From Caulobacter sp. NIBR1757 (GTDB lineage: Bacteria > Pseudomonadota > Alphaproteobacteria > Caulobacterales > Caulobacteraceae): DNA of 64,000 nt. Under the pieces are notes generated by a model that was not told where the DNA came from, ran no database searches, and was given only the letters and a program-made list of their open reading frames with translations. The stretch is taken from positions 124,001 to 188,000 of the forward strand of contig NZ_CP115463.1 in assembly GCF_027912495.1 (NCBI RefSeq), written 5' to 3'. The translations under genes were made by a program, and so were the position numbers. This document shows positions 1 through 6,838 of this stretch, piece after piece; positions within the stretch are counted from its first letter, which is position 1; every line of letters starts with the position of its first letter.

Positions 1-1
1 C

Positions 2-505
2 GGCGTCGCGGCCGGCACGGTCCTGTTCGGCTACCGGCTGGGCTCCGGCGTCGCCTACTGCCCGCCCGGCGACCTGTCGCGCGGCGTGGTCACCGTCCAG
101 TGCTTCCGCGACTTCAACCGCGATGGAAAGTTCGAGGGCGCCTACGTCACCGAATACATGGACATGGGCAGCCCCTATCTGGCCGGCTCGGTGCACGCCC
201 TCGCGGGGGCCGGAAACATGCGCTACGAGCGCGTCGCCTGGTCCGAGGCCGCACCGATCGAGGGCGCCTACCGCTTCGAAGGCTTCAAGGCCGGCCAGCC
301 CCGGTTCCGGCTGGTGGTGGACGGCGTCAAGGCCGATGACCTGGTCGCCTGCGAGGCGGCCGAAGACGGCTGCCGGATTTCCGGCCTGACCCTCCGGGTC
401 GAGCCGCAAGGCGACGCCGCCCGCATCACCTTGCTGTCTGCCTCGCCGGATCGCCAGATTCAGCTCAACATGTATGGCCTGTCGCTGCCCGGCCCCCGGG
501 ACTGA
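2..505 (+). CDS. Hypothetical protein, 5' end outside window
   Basis: The reading frame is open from the first bases of the window to a TGA at 503-505, so at least 167 residues are present and the true start is probably upstream. An internal ATG/GTG near 86 is possible but the frame before it also looks coding (...FGYRLGSGVAYCPPGD). No family is recognised. It has an Asp/Asn/Gly-rich stretch DFNRDGKFEG that resembles the first half of an EF-hand or dockerin calcium loop, but the final acidic ligand is missing. It ends 9 bp before pntAB and is probably in the same operon. Confidence 0.6.
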   Translation, partial: GVAAGTVLFGYRLGSGVAYCPPGDLSRGVVTVQCFRDFNRDGKFEGAYVTEYMDMGSPYLAGSVHALAGAGNMRYERVAWSEAAPIEGAYRFEGFKAGQPRFRLVVDGVKADDLVACEAAEDGCRISGLTLRVEPQGDAARITLLSASPDRQIQLNMYGLSLPGPRD

Positions 506-514
506 GGAGTTACC

Positions 515-838
515 ATGGACGTCGATCCCACCATCTTCCGCCTGGCGATCTTCGTCCTGGCCATCTTCGTCGGCTATTACGTGGTCTGGAGCGTCACCCC
601 GGCCCTGCACACCCCGCTGATGGCCGTGACCAACGCCATCTCCTCGGTGATCATCGTCGGCGCCCTGATCGCCGCCGCCGCCCACCCCGCGACGGGCCAG
701 GCCATGACCGGCTCGGTCTGGATCTCCAAGGGCGCGGGCGCCATCGCCGCCGGCCTCGCCGCCGTCAACATCTTCGGCGGCTTCCTGGTCACCCAGCGGA
801 TGCTGGCCATGTACAAGAAGAAGGACAAGGCGGGGTGA
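515..838 (+). CDS. pntAB: NAD(P) transhydrogenase subunit alpha part 2 (PntAB), membrane domain
   Basis: A 107-residue protein made almost wholly of three hydrophobic helices. It matches the separate membrane (dIIa) subunit of three-subunit bacterial transhydrogenases such as that of Rhodospirillum rubrum (conserved features include [14 protein letters not shown] and [13 protein letters not shown]). With PntB it forms the proton channel that couples H+ entry to hydride transfer from NADH to NADP+. A good ribosome site (GAGGAG) lies 6 bases before the ATG. The dI subunit gene pntAA is not in the window and may lie upstream. Its stop overlaps the next gene (TGATG), so the two are translationally coupled. 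Confidence 0.93.
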   Translation: MDVDPTIFRLAIFVLAIFVGYYVVWSVTPALHTPLMAVTNAISSVIIVGALIAAAAHPATGQAMTGSVWISKGAGAIAAGLAAVNIFGGFLVTQRMLAMYKKKDKAG

Positions 839-1167
839 TGGACGCTCCGTTCGATCTGGTCTTTGGCGGGGTGATCCTGGCGCAAGTCGTCATGATCGGC
901 CTGTGCCTGCTGGTCTACCGCTGGCGGCTGGCGACCTTCCGGTTCGAACGTGAGGTGATGACCATCGCCATGCTGGTCACGGGCCCGCTCGGCATGCTGC
1001 TGATGGACGCCATCCCGCTGGATCCGCCCTACATGGCCGCGCTGAAGACCTATCTTCAGCTGGGTGTGGTCATCCTGCTCGTGCAGGTCCTGTTCTGGTC
1101 CGCCTTCCTGCGGCTCCGCGCCCGCCACATCGCCGAACAGGCTGTGTTGAAGGCGGCTGGCGCATGA
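838..1167 (+). CDS. Small membrane protein of the pnt operon (1 of 5)
   Basis: About 109 residues with roughly three hydrophobic segments and a basic C-terminal tail (RLRARH). The ATG at 838 overlaps the pntAB stop; a GTG at 835 is an alternative start. The stop overlaps the next ATG by 4 bases. I do not recognise a family. The hydrophobic pattern and strict coupling suggest a membrane subunit or accessory factor made in fixed ratio with its neighbours; that role is inferred only from context. Confidence 0.75.
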   Translation: MDAPFDLVFGGVILAQVVMIGLCLLVYRWRLATFRFEREVMTIAMLVTGPLGMLLMDAIPLDPPYMAALKTYLQLGVVILLVQVLFWSAFLRLRARHIAEQAVLKAAGA

Positions 1168-1472
1168 GCTCCCATCTGGTCGCCCAACTGCTCGGCTATC
1201 TGTGCGGTATCGGCGGCCTCGTCGGGGTCGGGGCCTATATCTGGGTGGTGCTCAAGCGCCGCCGCTGGCTGAACAGCGCCGGCCTTCTGCTGACCGCCCT
1301 GGCCCTGATGCAGCTCAGCCTGATGATCCACCAGAACCTCGGCTTGACCGGCCTGATCCAGGCGGGCCTGGCCGTCGCCCTGCTGCTGGCGGCGGTGATC
1401 GTCCAGCTGGTCGCGGCGGTGCGGGCCCGCACGCCCTGGGACGGCGCTGAGCGCCGGGGAGGCGGCGAATGA
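1164..1472 (+). CDS. Small membrane protein of the pnt operon (2 of 5)
   Basis: A 102-residue protein with three predicted membrane segments (about 9-28, 37-55 and 60-86) and a soluble tail ending in TPWDGAERRGGGE. The start ATG sits inside the preceding stop (ATGA) and the next gene starts the same way. The WDGxERR tail resembles a short motif seen at the ends or linkers of several proteobacterial membrane proteins, but it does not identify a function. No family call. Confidence 0.75.
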   Translation: MSSHLVAQLLGYLCGIGGLVGVGAYIWVVLKRRRWLNSAGLLLTALALMQLSLMIHQNLGLTGLIQAGLAVALLLAAVIVQLVAAVRARTPWDGAERRGGGE

Positions 1473-1858
1473 AGGCGCTCTGGGCAAGGACCTGGTTCCG
1501 GGTCACCGTTGGCATGAGCCTGGCTCTCCTGGCGGGGATCATGGGGGCCATAGCGGGGTTCTCCGCTGACCCGAGGCTGGTCTTCTTCATTGAAGCGCCG
1601 TTGACGGTCTACCCGGCGGCGTTTCTCTTCATTGCCTGGGCCTTCGTCCTGATCATCGCCAGCCTTTTCCGGCCCGTTGAGCGCAAAGGGCCGGCGTTTT
1701 TCGCCGCGGTGGCCATGATGATGTTTGCCGGGGTGTTCAGGGAACTGGACACCATCACGCCCTGGGGTCTGACGCAGGCGCTGGCGTGCGCCGGACTGAT
1801 CACCTGGGCTGGCTTTGGCCGCCTGACGCCGAAGACCGACAAGGGAGAGAACGCGTGA
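1469..1858 (+). CDS. Small membrane protein of the pnt operon (3 of 5)
   Basis: A 129-residue protein with about four hydrophobic helices and a short charged C-terminus (TPKTDKGENA). It begins with ATGA overlap to the upstream gene and ends GTGA, so the next gene starts with GTG. No conserved domain is recognised. It is presumably in the cytoplasmic membrane like its neighbours. Confidence 0.72.
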   Translation: MKALWARTWFRVTVGMSLALLAGIMGAIAGFSADPRLVFFIEAPLTVYPAAFLFIAWAFVLIIASLFRPVERKGPAFFAAVAMMMFAGVFRELDTITPWGLTQALACAGLITWAGFGRLTPKTDKGENA

Positions 1859-2319
1859 GCCCCTCCCCCCTCGAACTGGTCGGGATGATCTGCGCCGTCA
1901 TCGGCCTGAACATCGGCTGCTTCTACCTGCTGGAGGCGCTGCCCAAATGGCTGGGAGGCCCACGCCGGACGCTGGCCATCGCCGGGGTGCTGGCGGTCTT
2001 CCTGGCGGCCATGGCGGCCGATGTCGCCGTCGCCCTGCGCGCCGGACATCAGGCGGCCAACTTCGCCTTCCTCGGCCTGCTGCCGCCGGTGATCCTGATG
2101 CGGGCCGCCATCCGGGTTTCGCCGCGCAGCCTGCAGTATGGCCTGTTCGCCCTCGCTGTGGCCGCCGCCGGCGCCGTCGTCGCCGTCCTGCTCAAGAGCC
2201 TCATGGACGGCCCGCAGAACGGCTGGACATGGACCCTGATGGCCCTGTTCGTCACCCTGCCTCTCGCCTTCGCCGGCATGACCCTGCGGCGCATCCTCCA
2301 GCCGGGGATCGCGGCATGA
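1855..2319 (+). CDS. Small membrane protein of the pnt operon (4 of 5)
   Basis: I place the start at the GTG at 1855, which overlaps the upstream stop (GTGA), giving 154 residues; an in-frame upstream start near 1786 would overlap the previous gene heavily and is unlikely. There are four or five hydrophobic segments from about residue 6 onward. No family is recognised. The last codons overlap the ATG of the next gene by 4 bases. Confidence 0.7.
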   Translation: MSPSPLELVGMICAVIGLNIGCFYLLEALPKWLGGPRRTLAIAGVLAVFLAAMAADVAVALRAGHQAANFAFLGLLPPVILMRAAIRVSPRSLQYGLFALAVAAAGAVVAVLLKSLMDGPQNGWTWTLMALFVTLPLAFAGMTLRRILQPGIAA

Positions 2320-2780
2320 GCGCCCTGACCCCCTGGATCGCCGCCGCCGCCATCGGTGCAGCAGCCATCGTTCTGATCTGCTTCCTGATGGCTGTGCTCA
2401 AAGCCGGCCGTCCGCTGTCGCAGAACACCAGCCGGCTGCTGCTCATCACCGTCACGGTCGTCTATGCGGCCGTGGCGATCTCGGCGCAGCGCTGGACGAA
2501 CCTGACGCTGCCGCTCGGCCTGGCGATTATCGGGGCCTATGGGCTGGCTGAAGCCGCCCGGAGCCCCATAGCGCGCTGGTCTTTCTGGGCCGTTGGGCTG
2601 GCTCTGTCGGCCGCCGCCCTCGCCCTGCAGCTTCTCGATGAGCGCCTCGATTTCTGGCTTGGCGTGATCATCGGCGCCCTTGGCCTGCTGCTGACCGTCT
2701 ACGCCGGCCATATCGCCCGCCGGCTGATCCGCAATTCAAGACAGACATCCACGCCCACCGAGACGGGAACCCCCGCATGA
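2316..2780 (+). CDS. Small membrane protein of the pnt operon (5 of 5)
   Basis: A 154-residue protein with about four or five hydrophobic segments and a hydrophilic Thr/Pro-rich tail. The ATG at 2316 overlaps the preceding stop and its own stop overlaps the pntB ATG (ATGA at 2777-2780). An earlier in-frame start near 1947 exists but would lie entirely over the previous gene. Function unknown; placement directly before pntB suggests a link to transhydrogenase assembly or membrane energetics, which is inference. Confidence 0.72.
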   Translation: MSALTPWIAAAAIGAAAIVLICFLMAVLKAGRPLSQNTSRLLLITVTVVYAAVAISAQRWTNLTLPLGLAIIGAYGLAEAARSPIARWSFWAVGLALSAAALALQLLDERLDFWLGVIIGALGLLLTVYAGHIARRLIRNSRQTSTPTETGTPA

Positions 2781-4198
2781 TCGCCAACTTCGCCGCCGTC
2801 GCCTACATCGTCTCGGGCGTCCTGTTCATCCTCGCCCTGCGCGGCCTCTCCAGCCCGGTGACCAGCCAGGCGGGCAACCGCAACGGCATGATCGGCATGG
2901 CCATCGCCGTCGGCACCACCCTGCTGGTGCTGTGGAATTCCAAGCTGCTCGATCCGGTGACCATCGGCCTGATCCTGGCCGGCGTCGTGGTCGGCGGCGG
3001 CATCGGGGCGATCATCGCCCGCCGCGTGGCCATGACCTCCATGCCGCAGCTGGTCGCCGCCTTCCACAGCCTGGTCGGCATGGCCGCCTGCCTGGTCGCC
3101 GTCGCCGCCATCTACTCACCGGACGCTTACCAGATCCTCGATCCGGCCACCGGCCACATCCATGCCCAGTCGCTGATCGAACTGGGCCTCGGACTGGCCA
3201 TCGGGGCCGTTACCTTCACCGGCTCGGTCATCGCCTTCGCCAAGCTCAACGGCAACATGAGCGGCGCGCCGATCCTGCTGCCGGCCCGCCACCTGCTCAA
3301 CATCGTGCTCGGCCTCGCCATCGTCGGCCTTGTCGCCTACCTCGTCTTCACCGGCGGCCAGGCCAAATGGGCCTTCTGGGCCATCTTCGCCCTCAGCCTG
3401 ATCATCGGCATCACCCTGATCATCCCGATCGGCGGGGCCGACATGCCGGTCGTCGTCTCCATGCTCAACAGCTACTCGGGCTGGGCGGCGGCGGCGCTGG
3501 GCTTCACGCTCGGAAACATCACCCTGATCATCACCGGGGCCCTGGTCGGCAGCTCGGGGGCCATCCTCAGCTACATCATGTGCAAGGCGATGAACCGCAG
3601 CTTCATCTCGGTCATCCTCGGCGGCTTCGGGGCCGACGACGCCGCCGCCGCGGCCGGCGGCAAGGTCGAGACCCGCCCCGTCAAGCAGGGCAGCGCCGAC
3701 GACGCCGCCTTCATCATGAAGAACGCCTCCAAGGTCATCATCGTCCCCGGCTACGGCATGGCCGTCTCCCAGGCCCAGCACGCCCTGCGCGAAATGGGCG
3801 ACAAGCTGAAGGAAGAGGGCGTCGAGGTGAAGTACGCCATCCACCCGGTCGCCGGCCGCATGCCCGGCCACATGAACGTGCTGCTGGCGGAAGCGAACGT
3901 CCCCTATGACGAGGTGTTCGAGCTGGAAGACATCAACAGCGAGTTCTCAACCGCCGACGTCGCCTTCGTCATCGGCGCCAACGACGTCACCAACCCGGCC
4001 GCCAAGACCGACAAGACCAGCGCCATCTACGGCATGCCGATCCTCGACGTCGAAAAAGCCCGCACGGTGCTGTTCGTCAAACGCGGCATGTCCTCGGGCT
4101 ACGCCGGCGTCGAGAACGAGCTGTTCTTCCGCGACAACACCATGATGCTGTTCGGCGACGCCAAGAAGATGGTCGAGGGGATCCTGAAGGGGCTCTGA
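2777..4198 (+). CDS. pntB: NAD(P) transhydrogenase subunit beta
   Basis: A 473-residue protein of normal length for PntB. The first ~270 residues are hydrophobic helices (dIIb, proton channel). The C-terminal ~180 residues are the NADP(H)-binding dIII domain, with the glycine-rich VPGYGMAVSQAQH fingerprint and the GANDVTNPAA segment. It is a membrane enzyme that makes NADPH at the expense of the proton gradient. It is translationally coupled to the gene before (ATGA) and after (TGATG). What is odd is the ~1.9 kb of other genes between it and pntAB. Confidence 0.96.
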   Translation: MIANFAAVAYIVSGVLFILALRGLSSPVTSQAGNRNGMIGMAIAVGTTLLVLWNSKLLDPVTIGLILAGVVVGGGIGAIIARRVAMTSMPQLVAAFHSLVGMAACLVAVAAIYSPDAYQILDPATGHIHAQSLIELGLGLAIGAVTFTGSVIAFAKLNGNMSGAPILLPARHLLNIVLGLAIVGLVAYLVFTGGQAKWAFWAIFALSLIIGITLIIPIGGADMPVVVSMLNSYSGWAAAALGFTLGNITLIITGALVGSSGAILSYIMCKAMNRSFISVILGGFGADDAAAAAGGKVETRPVKQGSADDAAFIMKNASKVIIVPGYGMAVSQAQHALREMGDKLKEEGVEVKYAIHPVAGRMPGHMNVLLAEANVPYDEVFELEDINSEFSTADVAFVIGANDVTNPAAKTDKTSAIYGMPILDVEKARTVLFVKRGMSSGYAGVENELFFRDNTMMLFGDAKKMVEGILKGL

Positions 4199-4644
4199 TG
4201 GGTCCACGCCCGCCGCGCCTCCCCAGAGCCCCCCGCAAACGTCCGCCGGACCCCCGGCCGGTCTATGTGCGGTTCGTCTGCTTCCACCTCGTCGAAGGCC
4301 AGCGCACCCGGCTGGGCCTGTTCCAGGCGCTCGATGAGGCGAGGATGAGCGACAACGCCACCGGCTGGGCCCTGGCCCAGCTCAAGGAGAGCGTCGACTG
4401 GTTCAATGAGGAACTAAAGGCGCCGACCCATTTCAATCGCGGACGCTACGGCGCCTGGGGGCAGTCGGCCCTCTGCTGGTTCAAATCCTCGGCCGAGGAC
4501 CATATCCGCCGCATGTACGACCTGAAGGTCGCGCTGGAGGAATGCGGTGTCCATGTCGAGGTGCTGACCACGCGCGAGCCCGGCCACGTCCTCTATGAGG
4601 ACGACCACCAGATCGCCGCGGAGCCGCTGGACGGTCGCTTTTGA
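4198..4644 (+). CDS. Conserved hypothetical protein, end of pnt operon
   Basis: A 148-residue soluble protein that starts inside the pntB stop (TGATG). The basic, Pro-rich N-terminus (~20 residues) is followed by a folded-looking region with Trp and aromatic residues (HLVEGQRTRLGLFQAL, VDWFNEEL, GAWGQSALCWFK) and a C-terminal part ending in HVEVLTTREPGHVLYEDDHQ. I do not recognise the family. It is probably the last gene of the operon, because a repeat region follows. Confidence 0.7.
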   Translation: MGPRPPRLPRAPRKRPPDPRPVYVRFVCFHLVEGQRTRLGLFQALDEARMSDNATGWALAQLKESVDWFNEELKAPTHFNRGRYGAWGQSALCWFKSSAEDHIRRMYDLKVALEECGVHVEVLTTREPGHVLYEDDHQIAAEPLDGRF

Positions 4645-4672
4645 TGGAGACCGGCCCTCCCGCCGAGCCAAA

Positions 4673-4696
4673 ATGAATATGTCTAGACATATTCAT
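4673..4696. repeat. Perfect 24-bp palindrome, copy 1
   Basis: Half-site ATGAATATGTCT followed by its exact reverse complement, centred on TCTAGA. It is AT-rich in GC-rich surroundings. An identical 24-bp palindrome occurs at 49801-49824. The length and perfect dyad fit an operator for a dimeric or tetrameric DNA-binding protein, but no matching regulator is identified. Confidence 0.9.
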
Positions 4697-4903
4697 CGGC
4701 CAAGACGGGCCGACTGCGCGCGGAAGCCGGCCCTGCCTGGACCCGGTGGCGAATGTGGGCCCCGGCAGACCAACATTCCCGGCGTCCATACCAACCGCGC
4801 ACCTACGCGCCGGCCCACGGTCCCAGCGCCCGGACCCACGGCAAAGCCAACGGGACAAGGGATTGCGCCGGCCAAAGGCCGTCATCGCCTTTTTTGTAGC
4901 TGA
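4673..4903 (+). CDS. Candidate small ORF starting in the palindrome (copy 1)
   Basis: An ATG inside the palindrome opens a 76-codon frame beginning MNMSRHIHRP, with a Pro/Arg-rich middle and ending shortly after GQGIAPAKG. The second copy (minus strand, 49585-49824) opens a 79-codon frame with the same first ten residues and GQPLAPQG; both have Gly61-Gln62, and the indel between them keeps frame. There is no clear ribosome site and the composition is unlike a folded protein. It may be only the reading of a conserved DNA element. Low confidence as a gene. Confidence 0.22.
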   Translation: MNMSRHIHRPRRADCARKPALPGPGGECGPRQTNIPGVHTNRAPTRRPTVPAPGPTAKPTGQGIAPAKGRHRLFCS

Positions 4904-4942
4904 GGCCGGCGGCGGTATAATGGTAGGCCGCTTCGATAGGCC
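4853..4942 (+). other. Conserved distal block of the composite repeat, copy 1
   Basis: Starts with GGACAA-N4-TTGCGCC, 156 bp after the palindrome, and ends with GGTATAATGG-N2-GGCCGCTTCGATA at 4914-4938. The same pieces occur in the same order next to the second palindrome near 49.6 kb, on the opposite strand. The 299 bp between the gene at 4644 and ptsN hold nothing else that I recognise. Confidence 0.7.
4894..4921 (+). promoter_or_regulatory. Possible sigma70-type promoter in the composite repeat
   Basis: TTGTAG, a 16-bp spacer and a perfect TATAAT at 4916-4921. It points toward the 3' end of ptsN, so a transcript from it would be antisense to ptsN. The TATAAT is conserved in the second copy, where it points toward hemD. 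No transcript evidence. Confidence 0.4.
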
Positions 4943-4943
4943 T

Positions 4944-5408
4944 TCACGCCGCCGAAGGCTGGGCTTCCCGCTCGAGCAGCGACAGGATCAGTTCCGGCGA
5001 GCGGGCCTGGCGCAGTTGGGCCCGCAGGTCAGCCTGGCGCATCAGCCGCGAGACGCGGGCCAGGGCGCGCAGGTGCTCGGACCCGGCATCGGCCGGGGCC
5101 AGCAGGGCGAACAGCAGATCGACCTTGGCGCCGTCGACGGCTTCATAGGCGATGGGAGATTCCAGGCGCACGAACACCGCCTGCATCTGCTCCACGCCCT
5201 CGATCCGCGCATGCGGCACGGCGACGCCGTGGCCGACACCAGTCGAGCCGGCAGCCTCGCGCTCCAGCAGGGCGTCGAGCACCGCCGTCTGGTCGAGGCC
5301 CCAGGTGCGGGCCGCGACGTCGGCGATGACGGACAGGACCTGGCGCTTCGACCCACCGCTCGCCCGGGGGACGATGGCGCGGGGATCAAGCAATTGACCG
5401 ATGTTCAT
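4944..5408 (-). CDS. ptsN: PTS IIA-like nitrogen regulatory protein PtsN (EIIA-Ntr)
   Basis: A 154-residue EIIA domain. The start is placed at the ATG that gives MNIGQLLDP, the usual PtsN N-terminus; the longer frame upstream has atypical composition. The phosphorylatable histidine is His66 in VAVPHAR. PtsN is the last protein of the nitrogen phosphotransferase relay (PtsP-NPr-EIIA) and usually regulates K+ transport, stress or carbon/nitrogen balance through its phosphorylation state. It follows hpf on the minus strand, the common rpoN-hpf-ptsN arrangement. Confidence 0.92.
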   Translation of the reverse strand: MNIGQLLDPRAIVPRASGGSKRQVLSVIADVAARTWGLDQTAVLDALLEREAAGSTGVGHGVAVPHARIEGVEQMQAVFVRLESPIAYEAVDGAKVDLLFALLAPADAGSEHLRALARVSRLMRQADLRAQLRQARSPELILSLLEREAQPSAA

Positions 5409-5466
5409 GGGTGCGCGGCACTTGGAAAAGGTTGAACCGGGTGGCGAAACTTGACGCCTCGGGGTC

Positions 5467-6096
5467 CTAGCCCTTGGCGCCGGAACCGTTCCCCGACCGC
5501 TTGGTGCGCTCGGGATCGATCCATCCGATATTGCCGTCGCTGCGACGGTAGACGACGGACAATCCGCCGTGCGCGGCGTTCCTAAACACAATTGTTTGCG
5601 ATTCAGTCAAGTCCAGTTCCATAACCGCCCCCGAAACGGTCAAAACTTTCACCTCAGTGTCATTTTCGGCAATGACCATGGCGCTGGGCGCCCCGTCCGA
5701 GACGGGTTCTTCCGCGTCCCAGTCGATGTCGTCTTCCGAGTCATCGGGCGCCCGCAGGGTGGTGTAGATCGCCCGCTCTTCCTGCTTGGCGTTGGCGGCA
5801 GGGCTGTGGTCCTTGAGCCGGCGCTTGTAGCGCCGAACCCGGGTCTCGATCTTGCCCAGCGCATCGGTGAAGGCGGCATGGGCGTCGCCGCCGGACCCGT
5901 GGCTCTGCAGCTTCTGGCCGGAATCGAGCGACAGGGCGCAATCGACCCGGAAGCCATGGCCCGATCGGCTGACGGTCACGTCGGCCGCGCCGCCGCGATC
6001 GAAGTACCTTGCGATGCTGTTGGAGAGGTCGTCGGTGATGCGGTCCCGCAGGGCCGCGCCGACATCGACTTGTTTGCCAGCGACTTGGATTTGCAT
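5467..6096 (-). CDS. hpf: Ribosome hibernation promoting factor, long form
   Basis: A 209-residue long-form HPF. Residues ~1-105 are the S30AE/sigma-54 modulation domain that binds the 30S decoding region. An acidic linker (SEDDIDWDAEEP) leads to the ~55-residue C-terminal dimerisation domain, with the typical ESQTIVFRNA...VVYRRSDGNIGWIDP pattern. Long HPF makes 100S ribosome dimers in stationary phase. It lies 58 bp upstream of ptsN and is separated from rpoN by an exoD-like gene, which is a departure from the usual order. Confidence 0.94.
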   Translation of the reverse strand: MQIQVAGKQVDVGAALRDRITDDLSNSIARYFDRGGAADVTVSRSGHGFRVDCALSLDSGQKLQSHGSGGDAHAAFTDALGKIETRVRRYKRRLKDHSPAANAKQEERAIYTTLRAPDDSEDDIDWDAEEPVSDGAPSAMVIAENDTEVKVLTVSGAVMELDLTESQTIVFRNAAHGGLSVVYRRSDGNIGWIDPERTKRSGNGSGAKG

Positions 6097-6164
6097 ACCG
6101 ACTAGAACGCGCCGCCGTCATCTTGGTGTCAAGAAAACCGAGGTTACCTCGCCCTTTTGTGACG

Positions 6165-6797
6165 TCACCCGAACAGGCGGTCTGCCATCTCGATCAGTTT
6201 CTCGACGGCTTCGATGGCCACCCGGCCGCCGATGAACAGCAGGCCGAAGCTCAGGGCGCTGATCGCATAGGCAAGCAGGGCGAGGATTCCGTCCCGCTGG
6301 ATCATGGCCAGGCCGAAGATGGCGATGGCCGCCGCCGGGGCCATGTTGCCCAGCGGAATCGGCAGGATGAGAACCAGGGAGAGCAGAAAACAGACCAGGG
6401 CGATCACCCGGTCGCCGACCGGCCCGAACAGGAAGGTCAGCCGCGGGCGGGAAACCTTCTCCACCTTCCGCAGCCAGGGGACCAGCTTGCGAAAGGCGTC
6501 GGCCATCTGGGCGCGTTTGATCGGCCGCTCGTCGATGATGTTGGGCAGCCAGGGGCCGCGGACCCCGAAGATCATCTGCGGCGTCATCAGCACCAGGGGG
6601 AAGCCAAGGAAAGTCGAGGCGCCGGGCGGCATCGGCAGCCAGTTGGGGGCCGCGAAGACAAAGAACATCGCTCCGAACGCCCGGTGGCCGAGCCGGTGGA
6701 TGATCTCGCCCAGGGTGACCCTGGGATCGGGATCGGCGGCGATCTCGCTCATCACCTCGGAGAGGGTGAGTTTTCGCTCCTGCTGATGATCGTCCAT
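6165..6797 (-). CDS. ExoD-family exopolysaccharide synthesis membrane protein
   Basis: A 210-residue protein with ExoD family features: LGEIIHRLGHRAFGAMFFVFAAPNWLPMPPG near the N-terminus and several C-terminal membrane helices (about residues 118-205). ExoD of Sinorhizobium is needed for exopolysaccharide production and alkali tolerance, but the molecular role is unclear. It lies between rpoN (41 bp away) and hpf (68 bp away) on the same strand, so it may be co-transcribed with them. Confidence 0.88.
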   Translation of the reverse strand: MDDHQQERKLTLSEVMSEIAADPDPRVTLGEIIHRLGHRAFGAMFFVFAAPNWLPMPPGASTFLGFPLVLMTPQMIFGVRGPWLPNIIDERPIKRAQMADAFRKLVPWLRKVEKVSRPRLTFLFGPVGDRVIALVCFLLSLVLILPIPLGNMAPAAAIAIFGLAMIQRDGILALLAYAISALSFGLLFIGGRVAIEAVEKLIEMADRLFG

Positions 6798-6838
6798 CCG
6801 GCCTCCGGGCGATCAACGCCCGAAGGGCCGATACGGTC

